From Nocardioides mangrovicus (GTDB lineage: Bacteria > Actinomycetota > Actinomycetes > Propionibacteriales > Nocardioidaceae), in assembly GCF_003674065.1 (NCBI RefSeq), contig NZ_RDBE01000006.1, positions 1-64,000 of the forward strand: a stretch of 64,000 nucleotides of DNA, in the 5' to 3' direction. The translations under genes were made by a program, and so were the position numbers. The notes beneath the pieces are model-generated. The model was not told where the DNA came from. It saw only the letters and a list, made by a program, of their open reading frames with translations, and made no database searches. Of this stretch, positions 54,430 to 63,740 are shown piece after piece (the stretch's first letter is position 1; every line of letters begins with the position of its first letter).

Positions 54430-55332
54430 TCACGCCATCGGGCTTTGGTCGTAGTACCCGTGCACGTCGCGCGCGGCCACGACGGCCCGCAGCTGACCGG
54501 TCGCCCGGGCCGCGACCGGGTCCTGCTCGGCCCGGGCGGCCAGGTCGAGCAGCGCGAAGAGGTCGGCGGCGCGGGCGCGATCGAGTGCGTCAGGGCGCTG
54601 ATCGGGCACCAGCCGGCCCCGCGCCTCGAGCACCGCCTCGACGTAGGCGGGCGCGCGGTCGAAGCGGAGCAGGTTGCCCAGGTCGGCGTAGGGCGATCCG
54701 GCGTGGGCGAACTCCCAGTCCACCAGCCCCGTCACCTCGAGGGTGTCGGGGTCGACGAGCACGTTCTCGGCGTTGACGTCGCCGTGCACCAGGCAGGTAC
54801 GGGAGACGGTGTCGAGCAACGCCTGGGCGTCGGTGAGCACCTCGCCCAGCGCCGACAGGTCGGCCTCGGGCCAGTCCAGGTCGACGTGGTCGGCGAAGCT
54901 CGGCAGGTCGGCGTACGCCGGGGGCAGCGGCGCGATGGCCAGGTCCGGTCCGTCGAGCAGGCCCGGCCGGGGCGTGGCGATCAGCGCCAGCCGGCCGAGC
55001 ATCGTGCCGAGCTGGTCGCCCACGCGGCCTAGCGCGGCGTCGTCGAGGTCGGGCAGCACCTGCTCGAGTCGTACGCCGGGCAGCAGGGAGGTGACCAGCA
55101 ACCCGGGCGCCTCGTGCTCGGGGTCGGCGCGGCGGACCTCGAGCACCTCGGCCACCGGCAGGAGTCCGCGCACCCACGACAGCACCGCCGCATCCACCTC
55201 GGGAGCCTTCGGCCCGCGCCGGACCGAGCGGCCGCCGTAGATCCGGACGACCACGTCCTCCCCCGCGACACGGGCCCGGAAGGTCTCGCCGCTCATCCCA
55301 CCGGGGAGCGGGGTCGGCTCACCGATCTCCAC
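54430..55332 (-). CDS. Aminoglycoside phosphotransferase-fold kinase
   Basis: 300 residues of the APH/choline kinase fold. Catalytic loop LVHGDVNAENVLVD and metal motif GLVDWEFA are intact; the Gly-rich N-lobe is PGGMSGETFRARV. Substrate unknown; these proteins phosphorylate sugars, choline-like compounds or antibiotics. ATG at 55332. Divergent from the methyltransferase gene with 20 bases between starts. Confidence 0.85.
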   Translation of the reverse strand: MEIGEPTPLPGGMSGETFRARVAGEDVVVRIYGGRSVRRGPKAPEVDAAVLSWVRGLLPVAEVLEVRRADPEHEAPGLLVTSLLPGVRLEQVLPDLDDAALGRVGDQLGTMLGRLALIATPRPGLLDGPDLAIAPLPPAYADLPSFADHVDLDWPEADLSALGEVLTDAQALLDTVSRTCLVHGDVNAENVLVDPDTLEVTGLVDWEFAHAGSPYADLGNLLRFDRAPAYVEAVLEARGRLVPDQRPDALDRARAADLFALLDLAARAEQDPVAARATGQLRAVVAARDVHGYYDQSPMA

Positions 55333-55352
55333 GGGGTCTATCTTCGAGCACC

Positions 55353-56159
55353 ATGGACACCCCGGTGCGTCCGGAGCGGCGCGCGGTCGGGCAGGACGAG
55401 ACCGATCGGGTCAACCGCGGCGAGTGGGACCGCTACTCCGACGAGTACCAAGCCACCCACGGCCCCTTCCTCGGCGACAGCGGCTTCGTCTGGTCACCCG
55501 AGGGCACCGACGAGTCCGAGCTGCGTCTGCTCGGCGACGTGAGCGGTGCCGACGTGCTCGAGATCGGCTGCGGCGCGGGGCAGTGCTCGCGCTGGGTGCT
55601 GGCCCACGGTGGCCGGCCCGTCGGGCTGGACCTCTCGTGGCGCCAGCTCCAGCACAGCCGGCGCATCGACGACGCCACGGGGCTGGTGGTGCCGGTCGTG
55701 CTCGGCACCGGTACGCGCCTGCCCTTCGCCGACGACTCCTTCGACGTCGTCTTCTCCGCGTTCGGCGCGCTGCAGTTCGTCGCGCAGGAGCAGGTGGTGG
55801 TCGACGAGGCGGCGCGCGTGATGCGCCCCGGCGGCCGCTTCGCCTTCTCCATCACCCACCCGACGCGGTGGATGTTCCAGGACGACCCGTCGGAGGCCGG
55901 GCTGGTCGCCGACATGTCCTACTGGGACCGCACGCCCTACGTCGAGGTCTCCGAGGACACCGGTCGCCCGACGTACGTGGAGCACCACCGCACCATCGGC
56001 GACTGGGTCCGGGCGCTGGCCCGCGCCGGGTTCGTGCTCGACGACCTCGTCGAGCCGGAGTGGCCGCCCGAGCACGACCGCACCTGGGGCGGATGGAGCC
56101 GCACGCGCGGCCTGCTCACCCCGGGGACCGCCATCTACGTGGCGCATCTCCCGAGATGA
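55353..56159 (+). CDS. Class I SAM-dependent methyltransferase
   Basis: 268 residues. SAM-binding motif VLEIGCGAGQCSRWV (about residues 69-83), followed by acidic LDLSW, and the post-motif FDVVFSAFGALQFV. ATG at 55353. Substrate unknown. Convergent with the heptad-repeat gene. Confidence 0.88.
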   Translation: MDTPVRPERRAVGQDETDRVNRGEWDRYSDEYQATHGPFLGDSGFVWSPEGTDESELRLLGDVSGADVLEIGCGAGQCSRWVLAHGGRPVGLDLSWRQLQHSRRIDDATGLVVPVVLGTGTRLPFADDSFDVVFSAFGALQFVAQEQVVVDEAARVMRPGGRFAFSITHPTRWMFQDDPSEAGLVADMSYWDRTPYVEVSEDTGRPTYVEHHRTIGDWVRALARAGFVLDDLVEPEWPPEHDRTWGGWSRTRGLLTPGTAIYVAHLPR

Positions 56160-56172
56160 GCAGGCCGGCGAC

Positions 56173-58746
56173 TCAGACCAGCCGGCGCCGCAGCAGCACC
56201 ACTCCGCCACCGGCCAGCAGCACGCCGGCGCCGGTGAGGGCCCGAGCCAAGTTGCGACCGTTCTGCCCGTCGTCGCCCTGGATGACGTAGCTGTAAGCGG
56301 TCAGGCCCTGGGCACCCTTCGGCGCGCCGTAGGCCATGTCCTCGGTGGAGGCCAGCCGAGCTCCCGCTTTCATCACCGCGACGTTCTCGCCGTAGGTCTG
56401 CGCCGTGGACTCGCCCTTGCCGACCAGCTTCTTGGTGCCCTCGTTCGACAGCTTGGTGGCACCCTCGGGCAGCGCAGGAGCCGAGCCGGCGGCGGTCTTG
56501 AGACCGTCGGCGAGCTTGCTCGAACCGGTCGCGGCGGCCGTCAGGCCACCGGAGAGCTTGGTCGCGCCCGCCGAGATCTTCCTGGAGCCGTCGGAGGCGG
56601 TCTCCGCACCGTCGGCGACCTTGGTAGCGCCATCGGAGAGGGCGACCGAGCCGTCGGAGGCCGTGGTGGCGCCGTCGGCGAGCTGCGCGGCACCGGTCTC
56701 GAGTCGGCCGGCGCCGTCGTCGAGCTGGTTCGCACCGGTGTCGAGCTTGCCCAAGCCCGCGGTCAGGTCCGAGCTGCCGCTGTAGGCCGAACCGGCGCCG
56801 CTCTGCAGCTGCGCGATCCCGGAGACGGCGGCCTCGACCCCCTCGGCCAGCTCGTTGAGACCGGACCTGACCTGCCCGAGGCCGCCCTTGACCGTGCCGG
56901 CACCGGTCTGCAGCGACCCCACGCCGGTGATCGCCTGGGCCAGGCCCCCCGCGATCTGCGCCGCCCCGCTGTTGAGCGCACCGCCCGAGGCCAGTGCCGT
57001 CTGCGCCGAGTCCAGACCGCCGGAGACCTGGCCCAGAGCGCTGACGGCCGTCGTGAGACCGGACTTGAGATCGGCGAGGTTTCCCTTCGCGGCGCTCAGC
57101 CCACCCAGGACGTTGGTGGCATAGCCCACGCAGGTGGGGTCACCGTTGCAGTAGCCCTTGAGCACGGTGACCCCGCCGCTGAGTGCGTCGATGCCCGACG
57201 GGTCGATGGAGCCCGCTGCGCCGCTCAGGCTGGACTTGACCTGGTCGACGCCGCCCCTCGCCGTGCCGATGCCGCCGGCTGCCTGCGAGAGACCGCCCTG
57301 CAGGTTCTGCGCACCGGTCTTGAGCTGGCCGAGCGCACCGTTCAGCGATGACAGACCGCCCAGAATGGTGGTGGGTGAGGCGTTGTCGCCCATGCCGGCG
57401 ATCAGCTGGTCGATGCCGGCCTTGAGTTGCGCGATGGCGTCGTTGGCGGACGGCAGTCCGCTCTGTGCGTCGTTGAGCTGGCCGAGGCCACCGCTGATCT
57501 GCTTCAGGCCCGCCGTGAGCTGGGTGCTCCCGGCCAGCGCCGATCCGGTGCCGTCGGCAAGCGAAGCGGTGCCCGAGGCGAGGTCGGAGCTGCCCGCCGC
57601 GAGCTTGCGCGCACCGGTGTCAAGTTTGCCCAGACCGGCGCGCAGGGCAACCGCTCCGGCGGCCACCTTGCCGGACCCGGTGTCGAGCTGGCCCAGACCG
57701 GTCTTGAGCGTCAGTGCGCCGGCGGCGAGCTTCTCGGCCCCCGGAGCGGCGTCGTCGCTCAGGCCGTCGTCGAGCCGGCTCGCGCCGTCGCGCAGCTTGA
57801 TCAGGCCGGCCAGCAGCTGGGCCGAGCCGTCGCGCAGCTGGAGGAGGTGGGCGTCGATCTTGACCGCGCCGTCGGTCAGCTCCGCGCCGCTGTCGGCGCC
57901 GCCCTGGTAGGAGGTCGAGGCCGACTTGAAGGTGGGGCTCTCGAGCGGGTTGACCGGCAGCGCGGAGATCTCGACGCGGGGCACCACGCCGTTCTTGACG
58001 TCAGCGGTGTAGCCGAAGGTGGAGGTGGTCGAGCCGACCGGCTTGAACAGCGTCATCGTGAACGACAGCTGGGTGCCGCCCTCTCCATCGCCGGCCATGT
58101 TGGCGGCCTGGGAGCGGATGTTGGTGAAGCTGCTGGGCAGCGTCGTGTCGACCGACCCGACGATCGGCATGACGACGTTCACCTCGCGAGTCACGGTGCC
58201 GCCGTTGCCGTCGGCGATCTGGACCTTCTCGGTGCGACCCGTGCGGTTGGTGACGGTGAAGGTCACCTGGAGCTTGCCGGACCTGCCGACGACGTCGCCG
58301 GGCCGGACCGTCTTGCCGTCGAGGCTGTAGTGGACGGCGACGTCGAGCGGCAGCTTCTTGGTGTAGGTGCTCACCGTGCGGGTCTTCTTGGTGCCGTCGA
58401 CGGTGGTGCGCACGACCTGGTCGCCGCCCTTGGTCGAGATGTGGGCGAAGCCGTCGAGGTTGCGCAGTCCCCGGGTGGAGACGGGGTTGAGGAGGTCGAC
58501 CGACCCGTGACCGGTCATGGCCAGCTGCTCGTAGACCCGCTGGCTCTCGATCTTCGCCTCGGGCGACATGTAGACCTGCACGGTCTCGGTGTTGACGACG
58601 TCGACGTGGCCGCTGCTGCCGATGGTGCCTGCAGCCATCGCCGGGGTGGCCCCGGCCAGCGCGAGCAGTCCGAGCGCCCCGCTCAGCGCGGCGCCCCGTC
58701 GCAGGTGGGGTCGCAGGTGGGGTCGCAGATGGGTGCGCGACGTCAT
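56173..58746 (-). CDS. Large exported L-x-x-G heptad-repeat protein
   Basis: 857 residues: signal peptide (GLLALAGATPAMAAG), an N-terminal beta domain (about 40-290), then about 500 residues of repeating L-x-x-G heptads (for example KLDTGARKLAAGSSDLASG), forming a long coiled or helical rod, and a C-terminal membrane helix (ALTGAGVLLAGGGVVLL) with basic tail. Two Cys lie in the rod centre (YCNGDPTCVG), probably a disulfide. The repeat class matches YhgE/Pip-like and related surface proteins of Gram-positives. Function unknown. Its ATG overlaps the stop of the upstream membrane protein (TGATG). Confidence 0.82.
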   Translation of the reverse strand: MTSRTHLRPHLRPHLRRGAALSGALGLLALAGATPAMAAGTIGSSGHVDVVNTETVQVYMSPEAKIESQRVYEQLAMTGHGSVDLLNPVSTRGLRNLDGFAHISTKGGDQVVRTTVDGTKKTRTVSTYTKKLPLDVAVHYSLDGKTVRPGDVVGRSGKLQVTFTVTNRTGRTEKVQIADGNGGTVTREVNVVMPIVGSVDTTLPSSFTNIRSQAANMAGDGEGGTQLSFTMTLFKPVGSTTSTFGYTADVKNGVVPRVEISALPVNPLESPTFKSASTSYQGGADSGAELTDGAVKIDAHLLQLRDGSAQLLAGLIKLRDGASRLDDGLSDDAAPGAEKLAAGALTLKTGLGQLDTGSGKVAAGAVALRAGLGKLDTGARKLAAGSSDLASGTASLADGTGSALAGSTQLTAGLKQISGGLGQLNDAQSGLPSANDAIAQLKAGIDQLIAGMGDNASPTTILGGLSSLNGALGQLKTGAQNLQGGLSQAAGGIGTARGGVDQVKSSLSGAAGSIDPSGIDALSGGVTVLKGYCNGDPTCVGYATNVLGGLSAAKGNLADLKSGLTTAVSALGQVSGGLDSAQTALASGGALNSGAAQIAGGLAQAITGVGSLQTGAGTVKGGLGQVRSGLNELAEGVEAAVSGIAQLQSGAGSAYSGSSDLTAGLGKLDTGANQLDDGAGRLETGAAQLADGATTASDGSVALSDGATKVADGAETASDGSRKISAGATKLSGGLTAAATGSSKLADGLKTAAGSAPALPEGATKLSNEGTKKLVGKGESTAQTYGENVAVMKAGARLASTEDMAYGAPKGAQGLTAYSYVIQGDDGQNGRNLARALTGAGVLLAGGGVVLLRRRLV

Positions 58747-59270
58747 CAGGCCACCTCCGCCATCTCGGTGCGGGTGTCGGCCTCGTCGACCGACTCAGGG
58801 ACCAGGGAACCGGCGAAGAAGCCGATGGCCAGGTCGAGCAGCAGGGTGGTGGCCGTGGCCACGGAGGTGCTCATCACCTCGGGCGGGGCGGCGTCGAAGG
58901 TGAACTCGTAGCCGCCGGCGAAGGCCGCGGTACCGAGCAGCAGCGACCACAGCGGAAGGCGTCCGCCGGACACGGCGGTGGCCACCACGCAGACCAGCAC
59001 GACACCCATCACCGCGGCGGAGCGCCCGCCGGCCGAGTCCGGCAGCATGCCCGCCCGCAGCAGGTAGCCGACCCAGGCCGCGACGAAGCCGACGGCGAAC
59101 CCGCCGAGCCGGGCCCCGGGCGAGCGGTCGGGCACCAACGCGACGACGGCGCCCAGCGCCCCGCCGAGCAGAGCGGCGGACTCCAGCCCGAGGTCCAGGG
59201 CCGAGCTGACGAGGACGACAACCCCGGCGGCGACCGCCAAGACGACGCCGGTGACGAGACTTCTGCGCAT
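58746..59270 (-). CDS. Small integral membrane protein (partner of heptad-repeat protein)
   Basis: 174 residues, about five membrane helices (SLVTGVVLAVAAGVVVLVSS, SAALLGGALGAVVALV, LGGFAVGFVAAWVGYLL among them) and a charged C-terminus. ATG at 59270 preferred over GTG at 59282 because GGGAGG abuts the latter. Co-translated with the heptad protein. Upstream, a TTAACTGGCCGGTAA palindrome (59341-59355) could be an operator. Confidence 0.72.
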   Translation of the reverse strand: MRRSLVTGVVLAVAAGVVVLVSSALDLGLESAALLGGALGAVVALVPDRSPGARLGGFAVGFVAAWVGYLLRAGMLPDSAGGRSAAVMGVVLVCVVATAVSGGRLPLWSLLLGTAAFAGGYEFTFDAAPPEVMSTSVATATTLLLDLAIGFFAGSLVPESVDEADTRTEMAEVA

Positions 59271-59340
59271 GCGGACGCTCACCCTCCCGTGAGACGAGCC
59301 GGTCGCGAGCGACCGGCGAACGACGAAGCCTTCCGCTTCG

Positions 59341-59355
59341 TTAACTGGCCGGTAA
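59341..59355. promoter_or_regulatory. Possible TetR-type operator upstream of the membrane protein pair
   Basis: TTAACTGGCCGGTAA, an imperfect palindrome centred on GGCC, between the divergent membrane-protein and flippase genes. A further CGGTAACT half-site occurs near 59393. The regulator is not adjacent. Confidence 0.4.
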
Positions 59356-59493
59356 CTTAGGGCCGAGTGGTCCATACCACGAGTACGTGCCGGTAACTGT
59401 CCGGAATGCACCTGTTGTCGGCAGGCTTGGTCTAGTCCGGTGCCCCTGCGCGCCCGTCGCCGTCTCGTCCGGGGCGACATCTAGGGTGGCGAC

Positions 59494-60753
59494 GTGACCC
59501 GCCTCGACCCCCGCCCGGTGCTGCGCCGCAGCGCCGGGATCGCCGTCGCGATGGCAGTGATGAACCTGGGGACCTACGGCGCGACCATCGTCGCGGCCCG
59601 GCTGCTGGGCCCGCGCAGCTATGGCGGGTTCGCCGCCGTGATGGGACTGCTGCTGGTCGTCGGCGTGGTCCAGCTGGGCATCCAGGCGACCGGTGCACGC
59701 CGGGTCGCGGCCACGCCGGGCGACGTCGGCGAGATCGAGCGCGCCATCGTCACGGTCACCTACCGCACTGCCACCGTGCTCGGACTGGCGCTGCTCGCGC
59801 TCTCCCCCGTGCTGAACCGGGCGCTCCACCTCGAGAGCATCTGGACCGCCCTGCTCGTCGGCCTTTGCGCCTGGCCGATGACCGTGATGGGGGGACAGGC
59901 CGGGATCTTGCAGGGCGAGCGCCGGTGGTACCCGCTGGCGGTGCTGTACATGTCCTCCGGCGTGAGCCGGCTGGCGGTCGCGAGCATCCTCCTGCTCCTC
60001 AAGCCGACCGAGACGATGGCGATGGTCGGCGTGACGGTCAGCTTCGTGCTGCCGGCGATCGTCGGCTGGGCCGCACTGCGACGCTCGGCGGTCCACCGCT
60101 CGACGGAGACCTCGGGCGACCACGACGTGCGCACCGTGTTCGGCGAGACCGCCCGCAACTCCCACGCGCTACTGGCCTTCTTCGCCCTCTCCAACGCCGA
60201 CATCATCTTGGCCCGAGCCCTCCTCCCCCCACACCAGGCCGGTCTCTACGCCGGTGGCCTGATCCTGGTGAAGGCCGTGCTGTTCCTGCCCCAGTTCGTA
60301 GTCATCGTGGCCTTCCCCAGCATGTCCAGCGACACCGAGCGACAAGGCGCCTTGGTCAAGAGCGTCCTCCTGGTGCTCGGCCTGGGCGCGCTGGCCACGA
60401 TCGCGGCCTCGGTGCTCAGCGGCCTTGCGCTGATCTTCGTCGGCGGTCAGGAGTACGTCGGCGTCCAGCACCGGCTGTGGCTGTTCGCGATCCTCGGCAC
60501 CCTGCTCTCCATGCTCCAGCTGCTGGTCTACAGCGTCGTGGCCCGCCAGTCCCAGCGCTCGGTGTACCTGATCTGGGGTGCACTGGCGCTGCTGGTGCTC
60601 GCCGCCACCCGCGCCGACGGCGCCACCTCGCTGGTCACCTTGGTCAGCGGGGTCGACGCGGCGCTGTTCCTGGTCCTGCTCGCCGTCAGCCTGTGGCGGA
60701 TCCGGACGACGGGGCTGGTCGAGGAGCCGGAGCCGGCGGTACGGGCGGGGTGA
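59494..60753 (+). CDS. Polysaccharide flippase-like membrane protein (MATE/Wzx superfamily)
   Basis: 419 residues with about twelve membrane helices (SAGIAVAMAVMNLGTYGATIVAARLLGPRSYGGFAAV as the first two, in part) and YAGGLILVKAVLFLPQF mid-protein, the pattern of oligosaccharide flippases. No glycosyltransferases are adjacent. GTG at 59494. Substrate unknown. Confidence 0.8.
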   Translation: MTRLDPRPVLRRSAGIAVAMAVMNLGTYGATIVAARLLGPRSYGGFAAVMGLLLVVGVVQLGIQATGARRVAATPGDVGEIERAIVTVTYRTATVLGLALLALSPVLNRALHLESIWTALLVGLCAWPMTVMGGQAGILQGERRWYPLAVLYMSSGVSRLAVASILLLLKPTETMAMVGVTVSFVLPAIVGWAALRRSAVHRSTETSGDHDVRTVFGETARNSHALLAFFALSNADIILARALLPPHQAGLYAGGLILVKAVLFLPQFVVIVAFPSMSSDTERQGALVKSVLLVLGLGALATIAASVLSGLALIFVGGQEYVGVQHRLWLFAILGTLLSMLQLLVYSVVARQSQRSVYLIWGALALLVLAATRADGATSLVTLVSGVDAALFLVLLAVSLWRIRTTGLVEEPEPAVRAG

Positions 60754-60770
60754 GCTGGTCCGCGGCGGGC

Positions 60771-60800
60771 CCGGTTTCACCGGCCGGCGGGTGAAACCGG
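60771..60800. terminator. Hairpin after flippase gene
   Basis: CCGGTTTCACC (60771-60781) pairs with 60790-60800 around an eight-base loop, 17 bases past the flippase stop. Similar in style to the nearby larger palindrome. Confidence 0.6.
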
Positions 60801-60870
60801 GGGACGAAGCCGGGCAGAACGGGTGCGAAACGTCCGGGAACGCGCGCCCGTTGTCGGGTACGTCCGGTTG

Positions 60871-60965
60871 GAGCGGGCGGGTCGGTTTCCCCGCCTAGGC
60901 GGGGAAACCGACCAAAAACCCGGACGAACCGACCCCCACCAGGGCGGTTTCCTCCACTTGCGCGT
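60871..60965. repeat. Composite intergenic repeat with 34-bp perfect palindrome (copy B)
   Basis: A perfect palindrome at 60878-60911 contains the same 22-bp core (60884-60905) as copy A at 191-212, and GGTTTCCTCCAC at 60944-60955 is the complement of its outer block. The copy is inverted relative to copy A. It sits between the convergent flippase and polA genes; the rest of 60754-61016 holds no gene. Confidence 0.75.
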
Positions 60966-61016
60966 CCGTTGTGTCGCCGGTGCCCATTGTGTCACGAGCG
61001 CCCGCGGCGGCCCAGA

Positions 61017-63701
61017 TCAGTGGGCGGCTTCGTGCCAGCTGCGTCCGGTGCCCACCGAGACGTCGAGCGGGACGGCCAGCGAGGCCGCGGAGCCCATCTC
61101 GCCGCGGACCAGTGCCTCGAGCTGCTCCTCCTCCCCCGGCGCCACCTCCAGCACGAGCTCGTCGTGCACCTGCAGCAGCATCCGCGAGGTCAGTCCGGTC
61201 TCCCGCAACGCGGCGTCGACGCGCAGCATCGCGACCTTGATGATGTCGGCCGCCGAGCCCTGGATCGGGGCGTTGAGCGCCATCCGCTCGGCCATCTCGC
61301 GACGCTGCCGGTTGTCGCTGGTCAGGTCGGGCAGGTAGCGCCGACGACCCAAGATGGTCTCGGTGTAGCCGGTGCGGCGGGCCTCGTCGACGATGCCGGT
61401 CAGGTAGTCGCGCACGCCGCCGAAGGTCTCGAAGTACTCATCCATCAGCGCGCGCGCCTCGCCGGTGGAGATGCGCAGCTGGGCGGAGAGTCCGTAGGCG
61501 GAGAGTCCGTAGGCCAGCCCGTAGTTCATCGCCTTGATCCGCGCCCGCATCTCGGGGGTCACGTCGGCGGCCTCGACCCCGAAGACCCTCGCGGCGGTGA
61601 CCGAGTGGAAGTCGCGGCCCGAGCGGAAGGCCTCGATCAGGCCGGCGTCCTCGGAGAGGTCGGCCATGATCCGCATCTCGATCTGGCTGTAGTCGGCGGT
61701 CATCAGCGTCGCGTAGTCCTTGCCCACGACGAACGCCTCCCGGATCCGGCGCCCCTCCTCGGTGCGGACCGGGATGTTCTGCAGGTTCGGGTCGGTGCTG
61801 GAGAGCCGCCCGGTGGCCGCGATCAGCTGGTTGAAGGTGGTGTGGATGCGGCCGTCGGGCTGCACGGTCTTGAGCAGCCCCTGCACCGTCTGCTGCAGCC
61901 GGATGACGTCGCGGTGGCGCAGCAGGTGGCCCAGGAACGGGTGCTCGGTCTTCTCGAACAGCCCCTGAAGCGCGTCGGCGTCGGTGGTGTAGCCGGTCTT
62001 GGTGCGCTTGGTCTTCGGCATCTCCAGCTCGTCGAACAGCACCACCTGCAGCTGCTTGGGCGAGCCGAGGTTGATCTCCTTGCCGATCACCGCGTACGCC
62101 TGCTCGGCGGCGTCGCGCACGCCGACCGCGAACTCCTCCTCGAGCGCCTCGAGGTGGTCGGTGTCGACGGCGATGCCGGTCTGCTCCATCCGTCCTAGCA
62201 CCATCTCCAGCGGCAGCTCGACGTCGCTGAGCAGTGCGGTGCCGCCGCGGTCGGCGAGCTCGTCGTCGAGCGCCTCGGCCAGGTCGAGCACCGCGCGGGC
62301 GTGCAGCATCGGCGCCTCGCCCGGATCGTCGTCGTTGAGCCCCTCCAGGCTCAGCTGGTCGGCGTCGCCGACGGCCGAGGCCCCGCGCAGCTCGCGCTTG
62401 AGGTAGCGGACGGTGAGGTCGGCCAGGTCGTAGGAGCGCTGGTCGGGTCGCGCCAGGTACGCCGAGAGCGCGGTGTCGCGCTCCAGCCCGGCCAGCGGCC
62501 AGCCGCGCGCACCCAGCGCGAGCATCGGGCCGTTGGCGTCGTGGAGCACCTTGCGACGTTGCGGATCGGCCAGCCAGCCGGCCATCGCGGCATCGTCGTC
62601 AGGGGTCAGCCCCGACGGCACGACGTACGCCGCGGCCCCGGAGTCGGTGGCCAGCGCGAGCCCGGTGACCTCGCCGGTGCCGGCTCGCCAGCTGCCCTCC
62701 ACCCACAGCCCCACGCGGCCCTCGACTGCCTGCTCGGCCAGCCACGGGGCGAGCTCGTCGTCGCCGAGCCGGACGCCCTCGAGCTCGAAGCCGGAGTCGT
62801 CGATCTCCTCCGCCGACTCCAGGGTCTCGAAGAGCCGGTCGCGCAGCACCCTGAACTCCAGGCTGTCGAAGAGGGTGTGCACCTCCTGGCGGTCCCAGGG
62901 GCGCAGCCCGAGGTCGGCGGGCTTGAGCGGCAGGTCGAGATCGGTGACCAGCGCGTTGAGCTGCCGGTTGCGCAGCACGTCGTCGAGGTGCTCGCGCAGC
63001 GACTCACCCTTCTTGCCGGTGACCTCGTCGGCCCGGTTGATCAGGTTGGTGAGCCCGTCGAACTGGTTGATCCACTTGGCGGCGTAACCCTGTCCGACCC
63101 CGGGCACCCCGGGCAGGTTGTCGGAGGTCTCGCCTACCAGTGCGGCGAGCTCGGGATAGCGGGTCGGCGGCACGCCGTAGCGCTCCTCGACCGCCTCCGG
63201 AGTCATCCGCTTCATCTCCGAGACTCCGCGCATCGGGTAGATGACGGTGGTGTGGTCGTCGACCAGCTGGAAGGAGTCGCGGTCACCGGAGCAGATCAGC
63301 ACCTCGAAGCCGTCGCCCTTGGCCTGGGTGGCGAGCGTGCCGATGATGTCGTCGGCCTCGAAGCCGTCCTTCTCCACGAAGGGGACGCGCAGCGCGTCGA
63401 GCACCTCCTTGATCAGCGAGACCTGGCCGGAGAACTCCGCGGGCGAGGTGGACCGGTTGGCCTTGTACTCCGCGTAGGCCTCGCTGCGGAACGTCTGCCG
63501 GGAGACGTCGAAGGCCACCGCGAGGTGGGTCGGCTGCTCGTCGCGCAGCACGTTGATGAGCATGGCCGTGAACCCGTAGACCGCGTTGGTGTGCTGCCCG
63601 GTGGTGGTGGAGAAGTTCTCGACCGGGAGGGCGAAGAAGGCGCGGTAGGCCAGCGAGTGGCCGTCGAGCAGGAGCAGCCGGGGGCGGTCATCAGCGGACA
63701 C
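61017..63701 (-). CDS. polA: DNA polymerase I
   Basis: 894 residues. N-terminal 5' nuclease (LLLDGHSLAYRAFFAL, FEADDIIGTLA, ICSGDRDSFQLVDD), a central 3'-5' exonuclease-like domain lacking an obvious full set of metal-binding acidic residues (as usual in actinobacterial PolA), and the polymerase domain (MTADYSQIEMRIMADLS, YGLAYGLSAYGLS, LLQVHDELVLEV). GTG at 63701. Divergent from the DUF554 gene. Confidence 0.95.
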   Translation of the reverse strand: MSADDRPRLLLLDGHSLAYRAFFALPVENFSTTTGQHTNAVYGFTAMLINVLRDEQPTHLAVAFDVSRQTFRSEAYAEYKANRSTSPAEFSGQVSLIKEVLDALRVPFVEKDGFEADDIIGTLATQAKGDGFEVLICSGDRDSFQLVDDHTTVIYPMRGVSEMKRMTPEAVEERYGVPPTRYPELAALVGETSDNLPGVPGVGQGYAAKWINQFDGLTNLINRADEVTGKKGESLREHLDDVLRNRQLNALVTDLDLPLKPADLGLRPWDRQEVHTLFDSLEFRVLRDRLFETLESAEEIDDSGFELEGVRLGDDELAPWLAEQAVEGRVGLWVEGSWRAGTGEVTGLALATDSGAAAYVVPSGLTPDDDAAMAGWLADPQRRKVLHDANGPMLALGARGWPLAGLERDTALSAYLARPDQRSYDLADLTVRYLKRELRGASAVGDADQLSLEGLNDDDPGEAPMLHARAVLDLAEALDDELADRGGTALLSDVELPLEMVLGRMEQTGIAVDTDHLEALEEEFAVGVRDAAEQAYAVIGKEINLGSPKQLQVVLFDELEMPKTKRTKTGYTTDADALQGLFEKTEHPFLGHLLRHRDVIRLQQTVQGLLKTVQPDGRIHTTFNQLIAATGRLSSTDPNLQNIPVRTEEGRRIREAFVVGKDYATLMTADYSQIEMRIMADLSEDAGLIEAFRSGRDFHSVTAARVFGVEAADVTPEMRARIKAMNYGLAYGLSAYGLSAQLRISTGEARALMDEYFETFGGVRDYLTGIVDEARRTGYTETILGRRRYLPDLTSDNRQRREMAERMALNAPIQGSAADIIKVAMLRVDAALRETGLTSRMLLQVHDELVLEVAPGEEEQLEALVRGEMGSAASLAVPLDVSVGTGRSWHEAAH

Positions 63702-63740
63702 GTGGCGACCCTAGTCGCCCCCTGGGACATAGTGACGCCC

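Noticed and set aside
56405-57900. Repetitive DNA that could suggest a CRISPR-like or tandem array
   Set aside because: The periodicity is 21 bases and in frame; it encodes L-x-x-G heptads, with no fixed repeat/spacer pattern.
57427-58911. 494-codon frame antisense to the heptad-repeat gene
   Set aside because: Mirrors the repeats of the real gene; no independent evidence of coding.
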